A stretch of 64,000 nucleotides of DNA from Datisca glomerata (Eukaryota > Streptophyta > Magnoliopsida > Cucurbitales > Datiscaceae): contig QANY01002366.1 of the NCBI GenBank assembly GCA_003255025.1, forward strand, positions 1,309,509 through 1,373,508, read 5' to 3'. The position numbers were made by a program, and so were the translations under genes. Numbering within the stretch: position 1 is the first letter of the stretch; every line of letters starts with the position of its first letter. Shown piece after piece: positions 45,216 through 56,979 of the stretch. The notes beneath the pieces were generated by a model. That model worked only from the letters and a program-made list of their open reading frames with translations, was not told the DNA's origin and did no database searches.

Positions 45216-45748
45216 TAGGGATGTTCAACGGTCGGTCTGATCAGATTTTTGAAGGAAAACGACATCAGACCGAAAATTGCAGTCCTCTTATATGGAGGAC
45301 CGAACCGACCAAAACACTACAAAAAATCCAAACTGACCAGACCGAACTTCAACTGTCAGTTTGGACGAATTTTACGGTCTAAATACGCGTTTTATACACG
45401 TGATAAATACACATAATTTTCAGATTAAAAGTTTAATACACGATTAATATATTAACATATTATACGCGTGATAAATACCTTCATCATGAGAAGGTAGATG
45501 TAATACTTTTATAACTCATTCTCACCTTAACTTTCTATTTTCTTTCCGATGTGGGAATGAGGAAAAGTCATTTTTTACTTAAAAAAATATTTTATATATA
45601 TTATACGGTCGGTATGGTCGGTCCGGTCCAGAATTGATTGAAATTCTAGACCGAACCGACCAAAATGAAAAAAAAACTGTCTAGACTAATCAACTTCGGT
45701 CTGGTCCGAATTAAATTATACGGCCTGTACAAATTTTGAACACCCCTG
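45216..45748. mobile_element. hAT-type MITE (533 bp) inserted in the LINE remnant
   Basis: Termini TAGGGATGTTCAA and, inverted, CAGGGGTGTTCAA. Flanks are GAGAATAC (45208-45215) and GAGAAGAC (45749-45756), 7 of 8 identical. Interior CGGTC/GACCG words mirror each other near both ends. No coding capacity. Confidence 0.8.
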
Positions 45749-45810
45749 GAGAAGACTCCCTTAATCTTATATCTTGTATTTGGTAATGAAATCTCTTTTG
45801 TTAAAAAAAA
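45749..45810 (+). other. LINE 3' end with A-rich tail
   Basis: After the MITE, sequence containing CTTGTATTTGGTAATGAAAT and ending GTTAAAAAAAA resembles the 3' tail of plant L1 elements. The words GTTAAAAAA also occur before 44610, a possible but weak target duplication. Confidence 0.5.
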
Positions 45811-47900
45811 GTTAAAAAAAAGTCCAATGTAAAAAAAAGGGCCCAACGACTTAAAAAATAGAAAAAAGAGAGAAAGAGAGAGAAAGAGAGAGAAAGAGAG
45901 GAAGAGGAAGGGGTTTTGTTAGAGAGATAAAGAGAGGAAAATAAAATAAGTTGTCTAAGAGAAAGAAATATAATTCATTACTCTTCATCTTTGTTTTATT
46001 TATACTCTTAAGGTACTTCAACTTTCTTTCACTTGAATTAAAAATTGAAGTATTATTCATTATTCTTCATCTTTTCTCATTTATGCTCTTATAGTATATT
46101 TTCTCTTTTTTTCAAAAAATTATACAGAAGTATTGTCTTCGTTCTTCATTTTTATACTTCTAATCTTGAGTTATATTTTAATATATCAATAATTTTTTTA
46201 AAAGTTTAAAAATTTGATAATGAGATATACTTTATCGTCAACCTAATAAATGAGTCAGGATAAAACTTTTGATGGTGTGCAATCAACTCAATATACAATC
46301 AACATAATTAATAGATTATATTATGCAATAAAATTTATCTACAAAATTTCTCATACATAAAAAATATATATAGTATCATATGGAGAGCGAAGCATCTAGA
46401 TGGACAAAAATTATGTAAATATTAAAATTCAAATCTCAACTGTTTTTAATACCTTTACTAGTTAATTTTTTCATTGGGATTTAATATTATTATCTCTTTA
46501 TAAAACTCGATTAAACTAGTTACCGTTTATAATTTATTTCTTAATTCTTAAAGAGATCATATCGAAAACAAAGTGGTAATTTGTGAATTATGTTGTCAAA
46601 ATTAAAATGCTATATTTTTGCCCAAAAAATTAAAAATAAACAGATATGGGAGGGAACACATTTTAGGAAGTGGATTATCTGCAGTTGAAGTCCAACTGTA
46701 GATGGAGATGTTTAATCTTAGTCGTTTAAAGAGATCTGGACGGCTAAGATCAAAATATAAAATGTAATAAATAAATAATTTGTTTTTACTTTTTTCCCAA
46801 ATAAAAAATGACGCGATCTGAACCAATCAGATCGCATCGTATGGTCTAGGTGAATGAAACTGTCATGTCTGTCGTTGCTGACAATGGCAGACAATCCCAT
46901 TCTCAGATTTTGTCCCCGCTCCTAATGCCGCAGCTTTATCAATTTTTTTGTTTCTTCTTTCTTTCTTTTCTTATTAATATTTTTCATCTTTTATTTTTTG
47001 TCTTGTATATTTTATTTATCTTATACATGTGCTACATGTGTTTTCTACTTCACACATTTCCTTTATTTTTGTCATTTTTTACAACCATTTTTCTCCTTTC
47101 CAACTTTCCTTTTATTTTCGTACTCTTTTTTCTATTATAGTTATCATATCTTTTTTTACCCTTCATTTATTTATATAACACTATCATATTGTCACATATT
47201 TATAATATGATTCATGTTTTATCCACTTATAATTATAGCAATATCTATATGTGAGTCACCACCTTAAAAATTGGACTCAAATCTCGTTAACTGCAATCTT
47301 TAGTTTTGTTTTAAAAAAGAGTCTCTATCAATAGACTTTGGAATTTCTGGAATATTAATTTTCTCGAACTACTAAAATGAGGTATCATCTTTGGGATATC
47401 GAAAATAATTTCAATAATGTTATGTCTAGAAAAAAATGAGTTACTTCTAAATGATCATTGTACCATCCATTAAAAGTTATCTATTTTGTTTCATTTTTAT
47501 ACAAGATATACTTAATGAGACATTCAAAAATAAATTTCAATTTTTTTTTATTATTTCATTTTTTTCTAAAATAATTTAGATAGCATTTTGATTAAATTTG
47601 TTAACTATTTTAATGACACGTCTTGTGTGGTGCTAATGCCTTTCACGTACAAAATGACTTCCGAACTAATTTTGAGTTTTCGTTGATCAAAATATCTATA
47701 AAAATGGGGTGACCAATCATACTTTAAATTGATTGGTGACGACTCCAAATTTATTTTTTAAAATATATTTTTAATCATTGCTCTGCGTCGTAGGCACGTT
47801 CTGACATATTGATGACTTCAAATGATTTTTTTCAAAATATTTTTTCTTAATCGCTACTCTACGTCATAGACACATTGTGAAATCTGGCTAACGATTCAAG
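45811..47900. other. AT-rich DNA without a gene
   Basis: A purine microsatellite (AGAGAGAAAG units) occurs at about 45865-45900 and a T-rich tract near 46930-47160, whose Phe/Leu-rich frames are compositional. A duplicated word CGTCxTAGxCAC(G/A)TT occurs near 47785 and 47865. No domain is recognised. Confidence 0.6.
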
Positions 47901-47909
47901 CATTACCCA

Positions 47910-48033
47910 TTTTGAAAGGTAATATGTTTTCACTAATTAGCATTTTAATTTTCCTACCGGAGCCATCAACAATGATCATACAATATGAAGCCTCAACACT
48001 GCAAAGGGCCAATGACTACATATTAAGTTTATT
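47910..48033 (-). pseudogene. Integrase core start, gypsy element 2
   Basis: The minus strand reads a SHWPFAV motif, then HIV and MAPVGKLK, which corresponds to the WPF...DIVGP entry of the Ty3/gypsy integrase core, with the conserved Asp replaced by His and a stop between. It is the continuation of the integrase broken by the CACTA element. Similarity is lost below about 47910. Confidence 0.55.
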
Positions 48034-48283
48034 TACTACAACAGAAAATATATTTTATAGGGAGCAAAAACCCCTGTAAAAGATATTTTATAGCATTCCA
48101 AAAAAACCTATTTATCCAGACGCTCTAGTAAGTCTGAAATTTTTTATAACATTCAATAACCCCGGTAAAAGGCCACACTTTTTATAGAGGTCATTGCCCT
48201 TATAAAAATTTCAGATCTTTTAAGCGATCTTTACCCTTATAATAAATAAGATCTTTGATAGGGGTCTTTGCCCCAGTAAAAAA

Positions 48284-48405
48284 ACAGTGTTCTAAAACTA
48301 ATATTTTATAGAATTTCCTACCCCCATAAAAAAAGTCAGGCCTCAGTGTTCTAAAACTAGTATTTTATAGAATTTCCTACCCCATAAAAAAGTCAGGCCT
48401 TTTGT
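48284..48405. repeat. ~60-bp tandem duplication in the CACTA 2 left end
   Basis: The block with CAGTGTTCTAAAACTA and ATTTTATAGAATTTCCTAC and AGTCAGGCCT occurs twice in a row. TTTTATAG/CTATAAAA words recur throughout 48040-48430 in both orientations. Confidence 0.85.
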
Positions 48406-49589
48406 AGGATTTGTCCATATAAAAGATTATTTTTTATAGTTGTGATAGACCGTTATTAAATTCTACTCGTGTCGATTTTAATACACCCGTAGAAAATGAC
48501 ATTTTCATTCTAAAATTAAAATGTACTCATATATATATACATATAATAGAACGGATTCTTACAAATTATTTCATAAAACCACAAATATCAACATGTTTTT
48601 TACAAGTTTTTACTTAGAGTCATCTAAAATCTAATTTATAACTACGAAAAAACTATTAATTCAAAAAGTAACTCGTCTCCTCTAACATGTTCCAACCAAC
48701 AAAAGTTGTCTCACAAAACGAGATTTCATTCCATCATTTTATGATGTGAGCCTGCAAAAGATATTAAAACAAGTGAAGCATGGAGAGGTCATAAAAATTG
48801 TTTCAATATTCTTTTGCCTGAAAAAACTCATGATCCAGGTAGAAAGGATTCTGGAACCATTTTACTGTTTTTAGGGATGGGTTGAATTTCACTACAAACA
48901 TGAGTGATGCTCTTTATTTTGAGGCATTTGCACTTGAAAGGGTCTGGTTTTACTGATAAGATGATAAAATGCATCTAGTAATTCACTCCACAGAATTGAG
49001 TAATTCTGCTCTGAATAACAGAAACTCATGCAAGGAATAAGATCAATAACATAACAGATTGCAGGCAGTGATGAAGAACCCAGGTAAGACATCAAACATA
49101 CAAAAAATGACGTGAACATTAGACAGGAGACATTCAAACCCAAATAAACATCAGAGATTGATACTTCGCATATTGGCAAAATCAACTGGGATGCAGCCAA
49201 ATGAAAAAGAGCCTATAATAAATTTTATAATCTTGGAAAGTTTAACATCAGAAGATTTCAAATTTTGACAATATAATAGCTTTAGAAAGTTCTTTACTAG
49301 AAAATCAGCTCAATCATAAAGCCGACGATTGCATACAACCCCCAAATCAGCCTACACATCACGCCAATTTCTCTCGATACCATAAAGTCCAACTTTTCCA
49401 TTGAGTTCATATATCAAACATGTAGAAGGCAATCAAACAGAAATATGGCACAATTTCAGCAAAAAGCAATTCAATGCATATACAAATCTACAACAAACAG
49501 CAGCCAGACCAACTAATAAAATAAGAACTGTTGCAAGAAAATCAAGTCGGGGGGAGGGGGGGGGGGTTAATTCGAACTTATCCCATGAT

Positions 49590-49805
49590 GACCATTTTGG
49601 CAGGCCATGCAACCGTACTTCCCAAAGCTTCTTCAATGTTGGTCGTGGACCTCCATAGATATGCTCCAAGTTTCTTGACAACGTCCACGCAAACTCGCAT
49701 TGCATCAGGTCCAATGGGGATATGATGAGCTAGGGCAGTTCGCTCACTCGATGACCAACGTCCTTCAGCAACAATATCCCCCGATCTGAGCCAATCTAAT
49801 ATCAT
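49590..49805 (-). pseudogene. En/Spm-associated protein C-terminal fragment
   Basis: The minus-strand frame from about 49805 reads GDIVAEGRW, HHIPIGPDAMRVCVDVV and a final GSTVAWPAKMVI. This is the C-terminal module of the TNP1-like or plant transposase Ptta/En/Spm family, which accompanies the transposase in CACTA elements. The upstream part of the protein is not recognisable in the window. A poly-G tract at 49548-49567 lies just beyond it. Only a fragment, presumably inactive. Confidence 0.6.
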
Positions 49806-51239
49806 TCACACTCTTCAACAATGCAAGATAAACATATTTGTCAATCATATATATGATAATAAAAACTAGTAACATAATCATATGTATGTTGGTGTGTGAA
49901 ATACGCTATTACCATTGGAGATTGCAGAGTTGTATTTGATTGTTCTTCACTTGGTCTAACCTTACATCATAAGAAGAGTGTTACAAGGCATAATCATTTA
50001 AAATTTATTACAATTTTTATATTAAGACTTACCTGATTTTTACTAACTCTGACAATGCCTCGCAACTCCTTCAACTCTTCCTCATGTGAATTAAGAAAAT
50101 GTAACTAACAAAGTCAAAGAAGCAATTAAGTCTGCGTTGTTGAAGCTCAATCCAATATTACATTTGGTAATTAGTCTATCTAATTACTGAATGAGAAACA
50201 CAAAGACTCGTCTATCTAAGCAATTGTCAGATGGTGCTGCTTCAAACCTGAAAAGAAAAAATTTCTGCATCACTTAAAAACATGAAGAGGAAGAAGATCT
50301 GCTTTTATTTTTGTGATTCATAAAAAACTTATAGTCCTTGGAAAAGCAAGTGCGAAATCTACTCCTTTAATAAAATTTCTCACTAAGATCATACTTACAA
50401 TTTCAAGGAGGACATTTTTTATACTCTTCAAATACTAAAAACTCAATACTCTTTCATATCAAGGGTCCACTCATTCTCACATCCAAATATGAATGAAGTA
50501 ATACTTAGTGAATCTATTATGCTTTTCCAACCAAAGGGAATTTATTATCAACCTATAGAAAATGACTTGTCTTCTACCCATAGGACTGAAAGTGTTTTAT
50601 CATATGTTTAGCTTTTGTCACTCTTTATCCCAGATAAAAGTAATTTTCCACAAGTGGGTCAAGTATCGTCTAATATATATACAAGTGAAGGTAGCAAATA
50701 TAGCAAAGACTAAAACATATCAAAATGAGCTCAGAATTTTACTACTAAGGACCTAGCAAGGCAATATATCACAATATTTTTATTATTGAAGTAAATATAT
50801 AACAACATTAGGCGTGAAATGCATCGATGAATTAGAGTAAAATATGCATAACTAGGTAAAGCTCAATTAGTATGGCAAAATTAAGATAAGTTAAATCAGC
50901 AAACTAATGTTAATTCAAACCTAAGAAGATTTGCCATCAACAAAGATAAAAAAGCCATAACATCACCCAAAATTCAGAAAATGAAATAATGGAAAAATAT
51001 ATGAAGTTCGAAGGAGCTCCTACAAAGAACCCAGATGAAAGTTTGTCCTGTTAAAAACAAACAGATCCTAAAATATATGAAGTTCGAAGGAGCTCCCACA
51101 AAGTTTGTTCTCTTGAAAACAAACAGACCCTAAAATAAACTTACCGATTATAAAGAACCCAGACGAAATCTGTGGTTTTTATTTCAAAACTTACTGCGTG
51201 CCCAAAAATCGGGAATAAAATCAGACGAAGATAAAAAAT

Positions 51240-51330
51240 CAGACAAGAAGAGAGAGAGCTACGACTGTGAGCTGAGAGAGAGGTTCGACGAGGGAGAGAG
51301 AGTTGTTCGAAGAGAGAGAGCTATTTCTGT
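51240..51330. repeat. GA-rich stretch in CACTA 2
   Basis: GAGAGAGAG runs alternate with TGTGAG and TTCGA(C/A)GA words. On the minus strand this would be a CT-rich leader before the interior exons, as in CACTA element 1. Confidence 0.5.
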
Positions 51331-51572
51331 GAGAGAGACAAGGGTTGGCTAAGGGGGGAAGTTTTCATTTTGGTAAAGTGAGTGGCGGAGCTCCCCGAAA
51401 AATTTCGTTTTAGGGCCTAGATTTTATTGCGTTTTTTGTCTTAAACGGGTCGTTTTGTGCTTATATAACAACATATAATGGTTGAGGTTCATTTTTTGAA
51501 GGTCTTTTAGAGGACTTTTTAAAAATCCCCTATAACTTAGTCCTATAAAAGACAATTTCTATTGTAGTAATT

Positions 51573-51725
51573 CTTCCAGAGTCAACTTTAAGACTTGCAA
51601 GAAACGCTGATATTTGTTGCATTTCCCTCATATCCTTTAGCTTCTTGATGAAGCATTGGCCAATAATAACCTTCGTTGATAATTTTGTGGGCCAAAGACC
51701 ATACTCCTACGTGATCCCATATATA
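51573..51725 (-). pseudogene. Integrase zinc-binding region, gypsy element 2
   Basis: The minus strand reads HVGVWSLAHKIINEGYYWP, the HHCC entry of Ty3/gypsy integrase, then an EAKGYEG stretch whose Cys pair is recovered only after a one-base shift. Directly after this block the CACTA element intervenes. Confidence 0.7.
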
Positions 51726-52189
51726 CTTTCATATATCTCAAACATTACACAACTTTTTCTTACAGATTGAGGCATTTCTAATCGAGTCTAGTGTATGACC
51801 GCCTATAAAGCTTACTATTTATCATGGAATGTCTGACATTCCATTGTTGGATGTTTCTCACATCCAATTTATCGGATGGAAAATCCCCAGCCAGCAGTGG
51901 CGAAATGATCTATTCATTCCAAGACCTCCCTTCGTCAATTTGCATCTTACTGACTTTAGGTTGGTCTATGCTCGACTACGTATGGAATTAGATCAACACA
52001 CTTCTTCTCACTAGATATTTTACTGAGGATGCTAAGTTCGCTAGTCCATCACCATGGCTATTTTCTACTCACGATAATGGTTGTATTATGAGTTCAATCC
52101 CTTCAGCCTTTTCTTTGGTTGTTATAGGTAGGCATAAATTCTAACGTCATTTGCGTAGTACTTGCCTGTCACCCATTTAACGATGAATC

Positions 52190-52395
52190 ATAAAATATAT
52201 GTACATATATGTCTCAAGTTCTTTGAGCAATTCTAACCTAGCCAACATGGCTTCATATTCAGGTTCGTTGTTGGAAGCCTAAACTCGAATGAAATAACTT
52301 ACTCCATGAAGTCTCCCTCTTGGGAAGTAAGGACTACTTTGACTCCTTTTCCTTGATTATTAGAGTCTCCATCAACATATAACTTCCATCTTGGG
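52190..52395 (-). pseudogene. RNase H domain, gypsy element 2
   Basis: The minus strand reads WKLYVDGDSNNQGKGVKVVL, the first catalytic Asp block, followed by ASNNEPEYEAMLARLELLKE with the catalytic Glu. Stops and one shift separate the blocks. The motif pair is typical of Ty3/gypsy RNase H of Tat/Athila-like type. Confidence 0.75.
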
Positions 52396-52739
52396 GAAGC
52401 ATTCTCACTTGTTTTGGTCTGCTACGTTGCTTACATCTTTAGGGCAATAAACACTGCCATGAAGTTTGCTAAGATTTATCTTTTGATGACAGTCTGCTAT
52501 TGCTAGTTAATTTCATATTTGTCTGAGCTCCATGTCCCATTTTGTCACCCTTCCAAACATTTCCACACTGTGTAACAGAGATCAATAGGAAAATCAGTTA
52601 TTATGCAAATGGTAGAAGATTAAAATAAGGCTTTAGCTTTCATGACATAGAGATAAAGGGCTACGAATAGCTTTCTCATCTTCTTGTATCTCGTTTATGC
52701 GTTAACCATAGTCTTGTTGACGTATTACATAGGCTTACG

Positions 52740-53015
52740 CATGCCCTAATATTCCTTTATTAAGGCATGCTGATAGTCAATTATAAGATTGTCAAATATA
52801 GTTGGAGTTCTCCCCTAAATTTGGCTTTGATAATAATGATGGAGAGGAAAAATACTCCGTCAACTGATGGCAACCCTCTTCGTACTACGAATTCCAGTCA
52901 AACATCATGTTCTTCCTTAGGAAATCAAGGAAATGTTTATATTCTTCTGACGATTTTGACAAGAATTTATTTAGTGTTGCTAGCTTTCCTATCAAGCCCT
53001 AACATGCAGAAAGGA
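52740..53015 (-). pseudogene. Reverse transcriptase thumb/connection, gypsy element 2
   Basis: Minus-strand words FLSKSSEEYKHFLDFLRK and a later YFSSPSLLSKP follow the connection between palm and RNase H in Ty3/gypsy reverse transcriptase. The blocks lie in shifted frames. The palm itself is missing: the sequence switches to the opposite-strand gypsy remnant just above 53040. Confidence 0.65.
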
Positions 53016-53125
53016 AAATTATCAACATAACACACAGAGAAAATATGAAGGGAATGTCATTCACGGCCACGAAAAACCTTATCAGAGCCAGTCTCTAAGT
53101 TCTCAATGAAAGTGCCCCAAATCAA

Positions 53126-53407
53126 TTGAAGCAAGACCCAGACATTAGTTTTTCATCCTCAAAATCACGAGAAGTCCACCAACCGCACGATGACGCATTA
53201 GTTATCTCTATGGACGTGGCCAATTTCAATGTAAAGTGCATATTGGTGGACTGTAGTAGTGTGGTAAATGTCATCTACCCACCAGTGTTCCTACAAATGG
53301 GAGTAGATAAGTCTAACATAGTTGATCCACAGACAAAACTGATCAGATTTAACGGCACCGCCACCATGTATGTGGGAAGTATTAACGTCCCTGTCATAGC
53401 TAAATGA
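53126..53407 (+). pseudogene. Aspartic protease of gypsy element 3
   Basis: A 93-codon frame with HDDALVISMDVANFNVKCIL followed by VDCSSVVNVIY. The block is the pepsin-like protease of Tat/Ogre-type gypsy elements, but the catalytic D-S/T-G triad reads DCS, so the Gly is lost and activity is unlikely. A TGA stop closes the frame at 53405-53407 and homologous sequence continues beyond it. Confidence 0.65.
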
Positions 53408-53869
53408 GTCAACAAGCTTTATGGAATTCCATGTATTGGAATCAGATTCTCCATATAATATGGTCCTCGGTCGGCCATGAATCCATTCTTTCAACATATC
53501 ATTAGACGGTCAAGTTCCCAACTCCCAATGACATCCAAGAAATATGTGGTGATCAAGTCACTTTCATAAGTTTCTATCTCATAAGTTTGAAAGCTACCAG
53601 GCCCAAATAGAAATTATAACAAATTGTGTAAGTTCAAGAGAATTGTTAAGATCGACATTAGATTAGAAAAAGGGTTGAAAAAAGGCGATTTTGATATTTT
53701 TGACAAAAAATTGTGCACTTTTGCGTGGTCCATTGCACACATGTTGGGCATAGATCAAATCTCATGAATCATAAATTAGTGGTAGATCCTACTCACAAAC
53801 CAGTGAGGTAGAAAAGACAAAACTTTACTCCTGAATGTTATGCCATAATCAACGAGGAAGTGCAAAACT

Positions 53870-54900
53870 CCTTGATGCAAGATTCATTAGAGAAGTGTGA
53901 TATCTTGATTGGCTAGCAAATGTTGCAGTAGTCAAGAAAAAGAACGGGAAGTGGAGAATTTGTATTGACTTCAGAAATTTGAACAAGGCATACTTGAAAG
54001 GTAGTTTTCCTTAATAAAAAATTGATCAATTAGTGGACGCAATTGTAGGACATGACATTCTTAGTTTTGTAAATACATTTTCTTAATAAAATCAAATACT
54101 CATGCATCCATCAATTCAGGAGAAAAATGGAGTTGGTCATCAAGCAATGAATTTATTGCTATAAAGTCATGTCTTTTGGCCTTAAGAACGTTGGAGCAAC
54201 ATATTAGTAGTTGGTCAATCACATGTCTGGGGACTACTTGAGAGCTATAAAGGAAGGGTGTATAGAGAACATGCTCGTCAAATCCCTTAAGGTAGAAGAC
54301 CATGTGATAGGCCTTCAACAAGATTTTGAGGTACTCAGTAAATATAAAATGAAACTTAATCCTGCAAAATGTACTTTTGGCGTAACGTTAGGAATTTATC
54401 TCAGAACGTAGTAAAGCGACATGGAATAAAAGCTAAATCAGAGAAAATCTAGGCTGAGCTAGACATTCTGACACCCAAAAACATCAAGGAGATGGATAGG
54501 CTGACAGGGAGACTAGTCGCACAAAACCGCTTCATATCATGATCCTTAAACAAATGCTTACCCTTTTTTAACATCCTTAAAAGAAGTCACAAGTACAAGT
54601 GGATGAAGGAATGCAATAAGGCCTTCTCAGATCTTAAGCGCTATCTAAACACCACCATTGTTGGCAAAACCAAAGGATGGAGAGACATCATATCTCTACT
54701 TGGTCATGTCTGAAATAGTTGTAAGTTTTGTTTTGATTTGTAAAGAAAAGCAACGAGCAACAACTAGAATATTATCCAACCCATTTTCTTCTAGACACAG
54801 AGACTTGTTATTCACATATGGAGAAGCTCGCTCTCGCACTCATCACTTGAGTCAGGAAACCCTTATGGGTTGTACTTTACTAGACTGATATGTTTATGAG
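53870..54900 (+). pseudogene. Reverse transcriptase and RNase H start of gypsy element 3
   Basis: Plus-strand words in several frames: KWRICIDFRNLNKAYLKG near 53950, a KVMSFGLKNVGATY block near 54160, ENMLVKSLK near 54270 where the YIDD box should be, KMKLNPAKCTFGV near 54345, then EMDRLTGRLVAQNRFIS near 54490 and KAFSDLKRYL near 54620. A later LLKWPMELGK block near 54905 belongs to RNase H. Stops and shifts are frequent, and the catalytic Asp pair is not preserved in the frame that carries MLVKS. Confidence 0.75.
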
Positions 54901-55194
54901 ACTCTTGAAATGGCCAATGGAGCTAGGAAAACTTAATGTATCTTAAAAACCACGTTTTGCAATTAAAGCTTAAGCCTTTATAGATTTTATAGTGGAGATG
55001 ACAAAGGCACACGACACAGAAGAATGATAATCTATCATAGCAACAGATAAAGTTATTAGTGACGTTGTAACACCCCTTAACTAGAAACCTTATTAGCCTA
55101 GGAAGTGTTATCCTCTTTAACATTAATTAAATATTAAATAGATAAGATGTAAATAATAATTTTTTTATTAAAAACATAACCCAATCAAATCTTT

Positions 55195-56340
55195 TGTAAA
55201 ATTAAAATGACACCCCTTTATTAAGGGAAAAAGTCAAAAAGGAAGATTTTAAAACTTGAAAATCAAATTTCTTGTAATACGCTATAAATAAATAATCAAA
55301 CAATTATAATAAATGTGGAATGTGAGAATTAAACGTGCGAGAAATGAAATACTGAAAATAAAGTGCACGTAAATATAAATTGAGTAGGGAATAGAGAGAT
55401 TTGACAAATGATCTTCTTAACGGTGAAGACCAAACCTTTACAAACCTTATTGACTTATGGTGCCAATCAGAACTTGACAATGCAGCTCAATCGAGATTTC
55501 TGAATCTCTTACAGAATCTCTCACTCTCTCAAAGAGCAAATCTCTCAATTTTTCGCTTATAATATTTACTAGCTTCTCTCTAGAAAATTTCTCAAATTCT
55601 TACTTATAATACAAGCCTCTCAAACTATTAAACTTTAAAACTTCATAAAAAGGAGTGGAGAGATTTGGAGAGGTGTGTTGGAATGTTAAAATGGCTCACC
55701 TATTTATGGTGGAGAGAAAACATCCTTGAACTAGTTCGACTAGTTTGGAAAACAGGTGGCACCGCTACTTGATTTTCGAAGATTCCTAATCAAGCAAATC
55801 GGTCTGACCGGTTAGGTAACTACTCAAGTAGTTACCTTTTATGTAAAGTGGTAGCACTGGTTAGAGAACTGGTCTGACTGGTTCCAAACCAATTTGTCCG
55901 ATTTCACACCGGCATCACTGAATTTGTCTAAAAACTTGAGTCGAAGTGAACCACGCCTTGACATTTTCATATAATTTTGTCCAGTTCAGTCTCTTACAAT
56001 CTGGTTCATGGGTAGTTTATTCCGGTTCTGAATTCCTTGTAACATTCTAAGTTCAACCAACTTTGATTTAGGCAATTTGGAGTTCGTTCGCTGAAACATC
56101 TTAAACGTGTTTCAGGAATAAATTTCGCTGAAACGTCTTAAATGTGTTTTGGGAACAATCTTTGCCTTTCGTAATATGCCGTGTGTATCTCGCCATGTAC
56201 AGTTTAATCATTTTACATGAACACTTAAGATTAAGTGTTTTTAATCTTATTTCACTTTATTTAGAACCTACACACTTAATTAAAATATTAGTCCACATAT
56301 GATTTGTTATCATCAAAATTGTCACATTTACTAGGGTTAA
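55195..56340 (-). repeat. 3' LTR of the copia element
   Basis: Left edge TGTAAAATTAAAATG; right edge near CCCTAGGG-like sequence around 56330. It contains the segment with GGTCTGACCGGTTAGG and CGTGTGTATCTCGCCA, also found in 57812-58778. Confidence 0.75.
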
Positions 56341-56389
56341 TAATATGTCACTTTTTATCTCAAATAATTGATTGCAAAAGAATATTAGC

Positions 56390-56770
56390 TATAAACTTCT
56401 CATACACATATGCAATAATATTTCTAAAACTTAGTTTTTTTTTAAATTCTTCCCCTTTTATAATTAGCTATATTTCTTCCCCTTTGAAATCATAAAAAAA
56501 AAAGTAAACATGTCATTTGGTTAAATCATATTAGCTATAAACCTCTCATACACATATGCAATAATATTTCTAAAACTTAATTTTTTTTAAAAAAATTCTT
56601 CCCCTTTTATAATTAGCTATATTTCTCCCCCTTTAAAATCATAAAAAAAGAAGAAGTAAACATGTCGTTTGATTAAGAAATACTTCCCCTTTTGTAATTT
56701 TTAATATGAATAAGAATCTTCCCCCTTTCACAATTAGTTATCTTTCTCCTCCTTTAAAATCATCAAAATA
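56390..56770 (-). repeat. Duplicated polypurine tracts next to the copia 3' LTR
   Basis: A ~145-bp block with CATACACATATGCAATAATA and CTTCCCCTTTTATAATTAGC occurs twice (about 56398 and 56545). On the minus strand six or more AAAGGGGAAGA or AAAGGGGGAG runs result. Such tracts prime plus-strand synthesis in copia elements. Confidence 0.8.
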
Positions 56771-56979
56771 AATTAAAAATCTTAATTTTTTTAAAGAACT
56801 CTCCCTCAATGTATGCATTTTTCAAAGTAAAAATGTATTTTTCAAAATTCATAGACAAAAAAATATGTTTTCATGTAATTTCTAAAAAATCAATATTATT
56901 ATGAATGTTGGGCTTACTAACATTATCTATGTGTGCCATTATGCACAGATGTACATTTTCATGTTCATCATCAATCAAA

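Larger units (their letters stand above)
48031..51572. mobile_element. CACTA-type DNA transposon 2 (3536 bp) with ATT target duplication
   Basis: The element is 48034-51569 with termini TACTACAACAGAAA and, inverted, TACTACAATAGAAA. It is flanked by ATT at 48031-48033 and 51570-51572. The ends match CACTA-type CACTACAA termini except for the outermost bases. A three-base duplication suits the superfamily. TTTTATAG-type subterminal repeats lie at both ends. It carries a fragment of an En/Spm-associated protein but no transposase, so it is non-autonomous. It split the integrase of gypsy element 2. Confidence 0.8.
47900..53040 (-). mobile_element. Ty3/gypsy element 2 remnant, split by a CACTA element
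   Basis: Minus-strand order: reverse transcriptase thumb (about 53000-52740), RNase H (52390-52200), integrase zinc-binding region (51720-51573), CACTA insertion, then the start of the integrase core (48033-47910). No LTRs, primer site, gag or protease are found. At its 5' side it abuts the oppositely oriented gypsy remnant 3. Confidence 0.75.
53110..55065 (+). mobile_element. Ty3/gypsy element 3 remnant (Tat/Ogre-like order), plus strand
   Basis: Plus-strand protease, reverse transcriptase and RNase H start are recognisable, all in broken frames. The 3' part is cut by insertion of the LTR of gypsy element 4 at 55066. No LTR of its own is found in the window. Confidence 0.75.

Noticed and set aside
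44560..45820. Domesticated single-copy RNase H gene
   Set aside because: Two frameshifts and an A-rich 3' tail favour a dead, 5'-truncated LINE.
46850..47210. Phe-rich membrane-like frames
   Set aside because: T-rich low-complexity DNA; two overlapping frames give similar hydrophobic products, so it is compositional.
49401..49725. Other frames overlapping the TNP1-like fragment
   Set aside because: Only the minus-strand frame ending GSTVAWPAKMVI matches a family; the others are shadows or cross the poly-G tract.
51829..52014. Plus-strand 61-codon frame
   Set aside because: Antisense to gypsy element 2 between integrase and RNase H; no domain.
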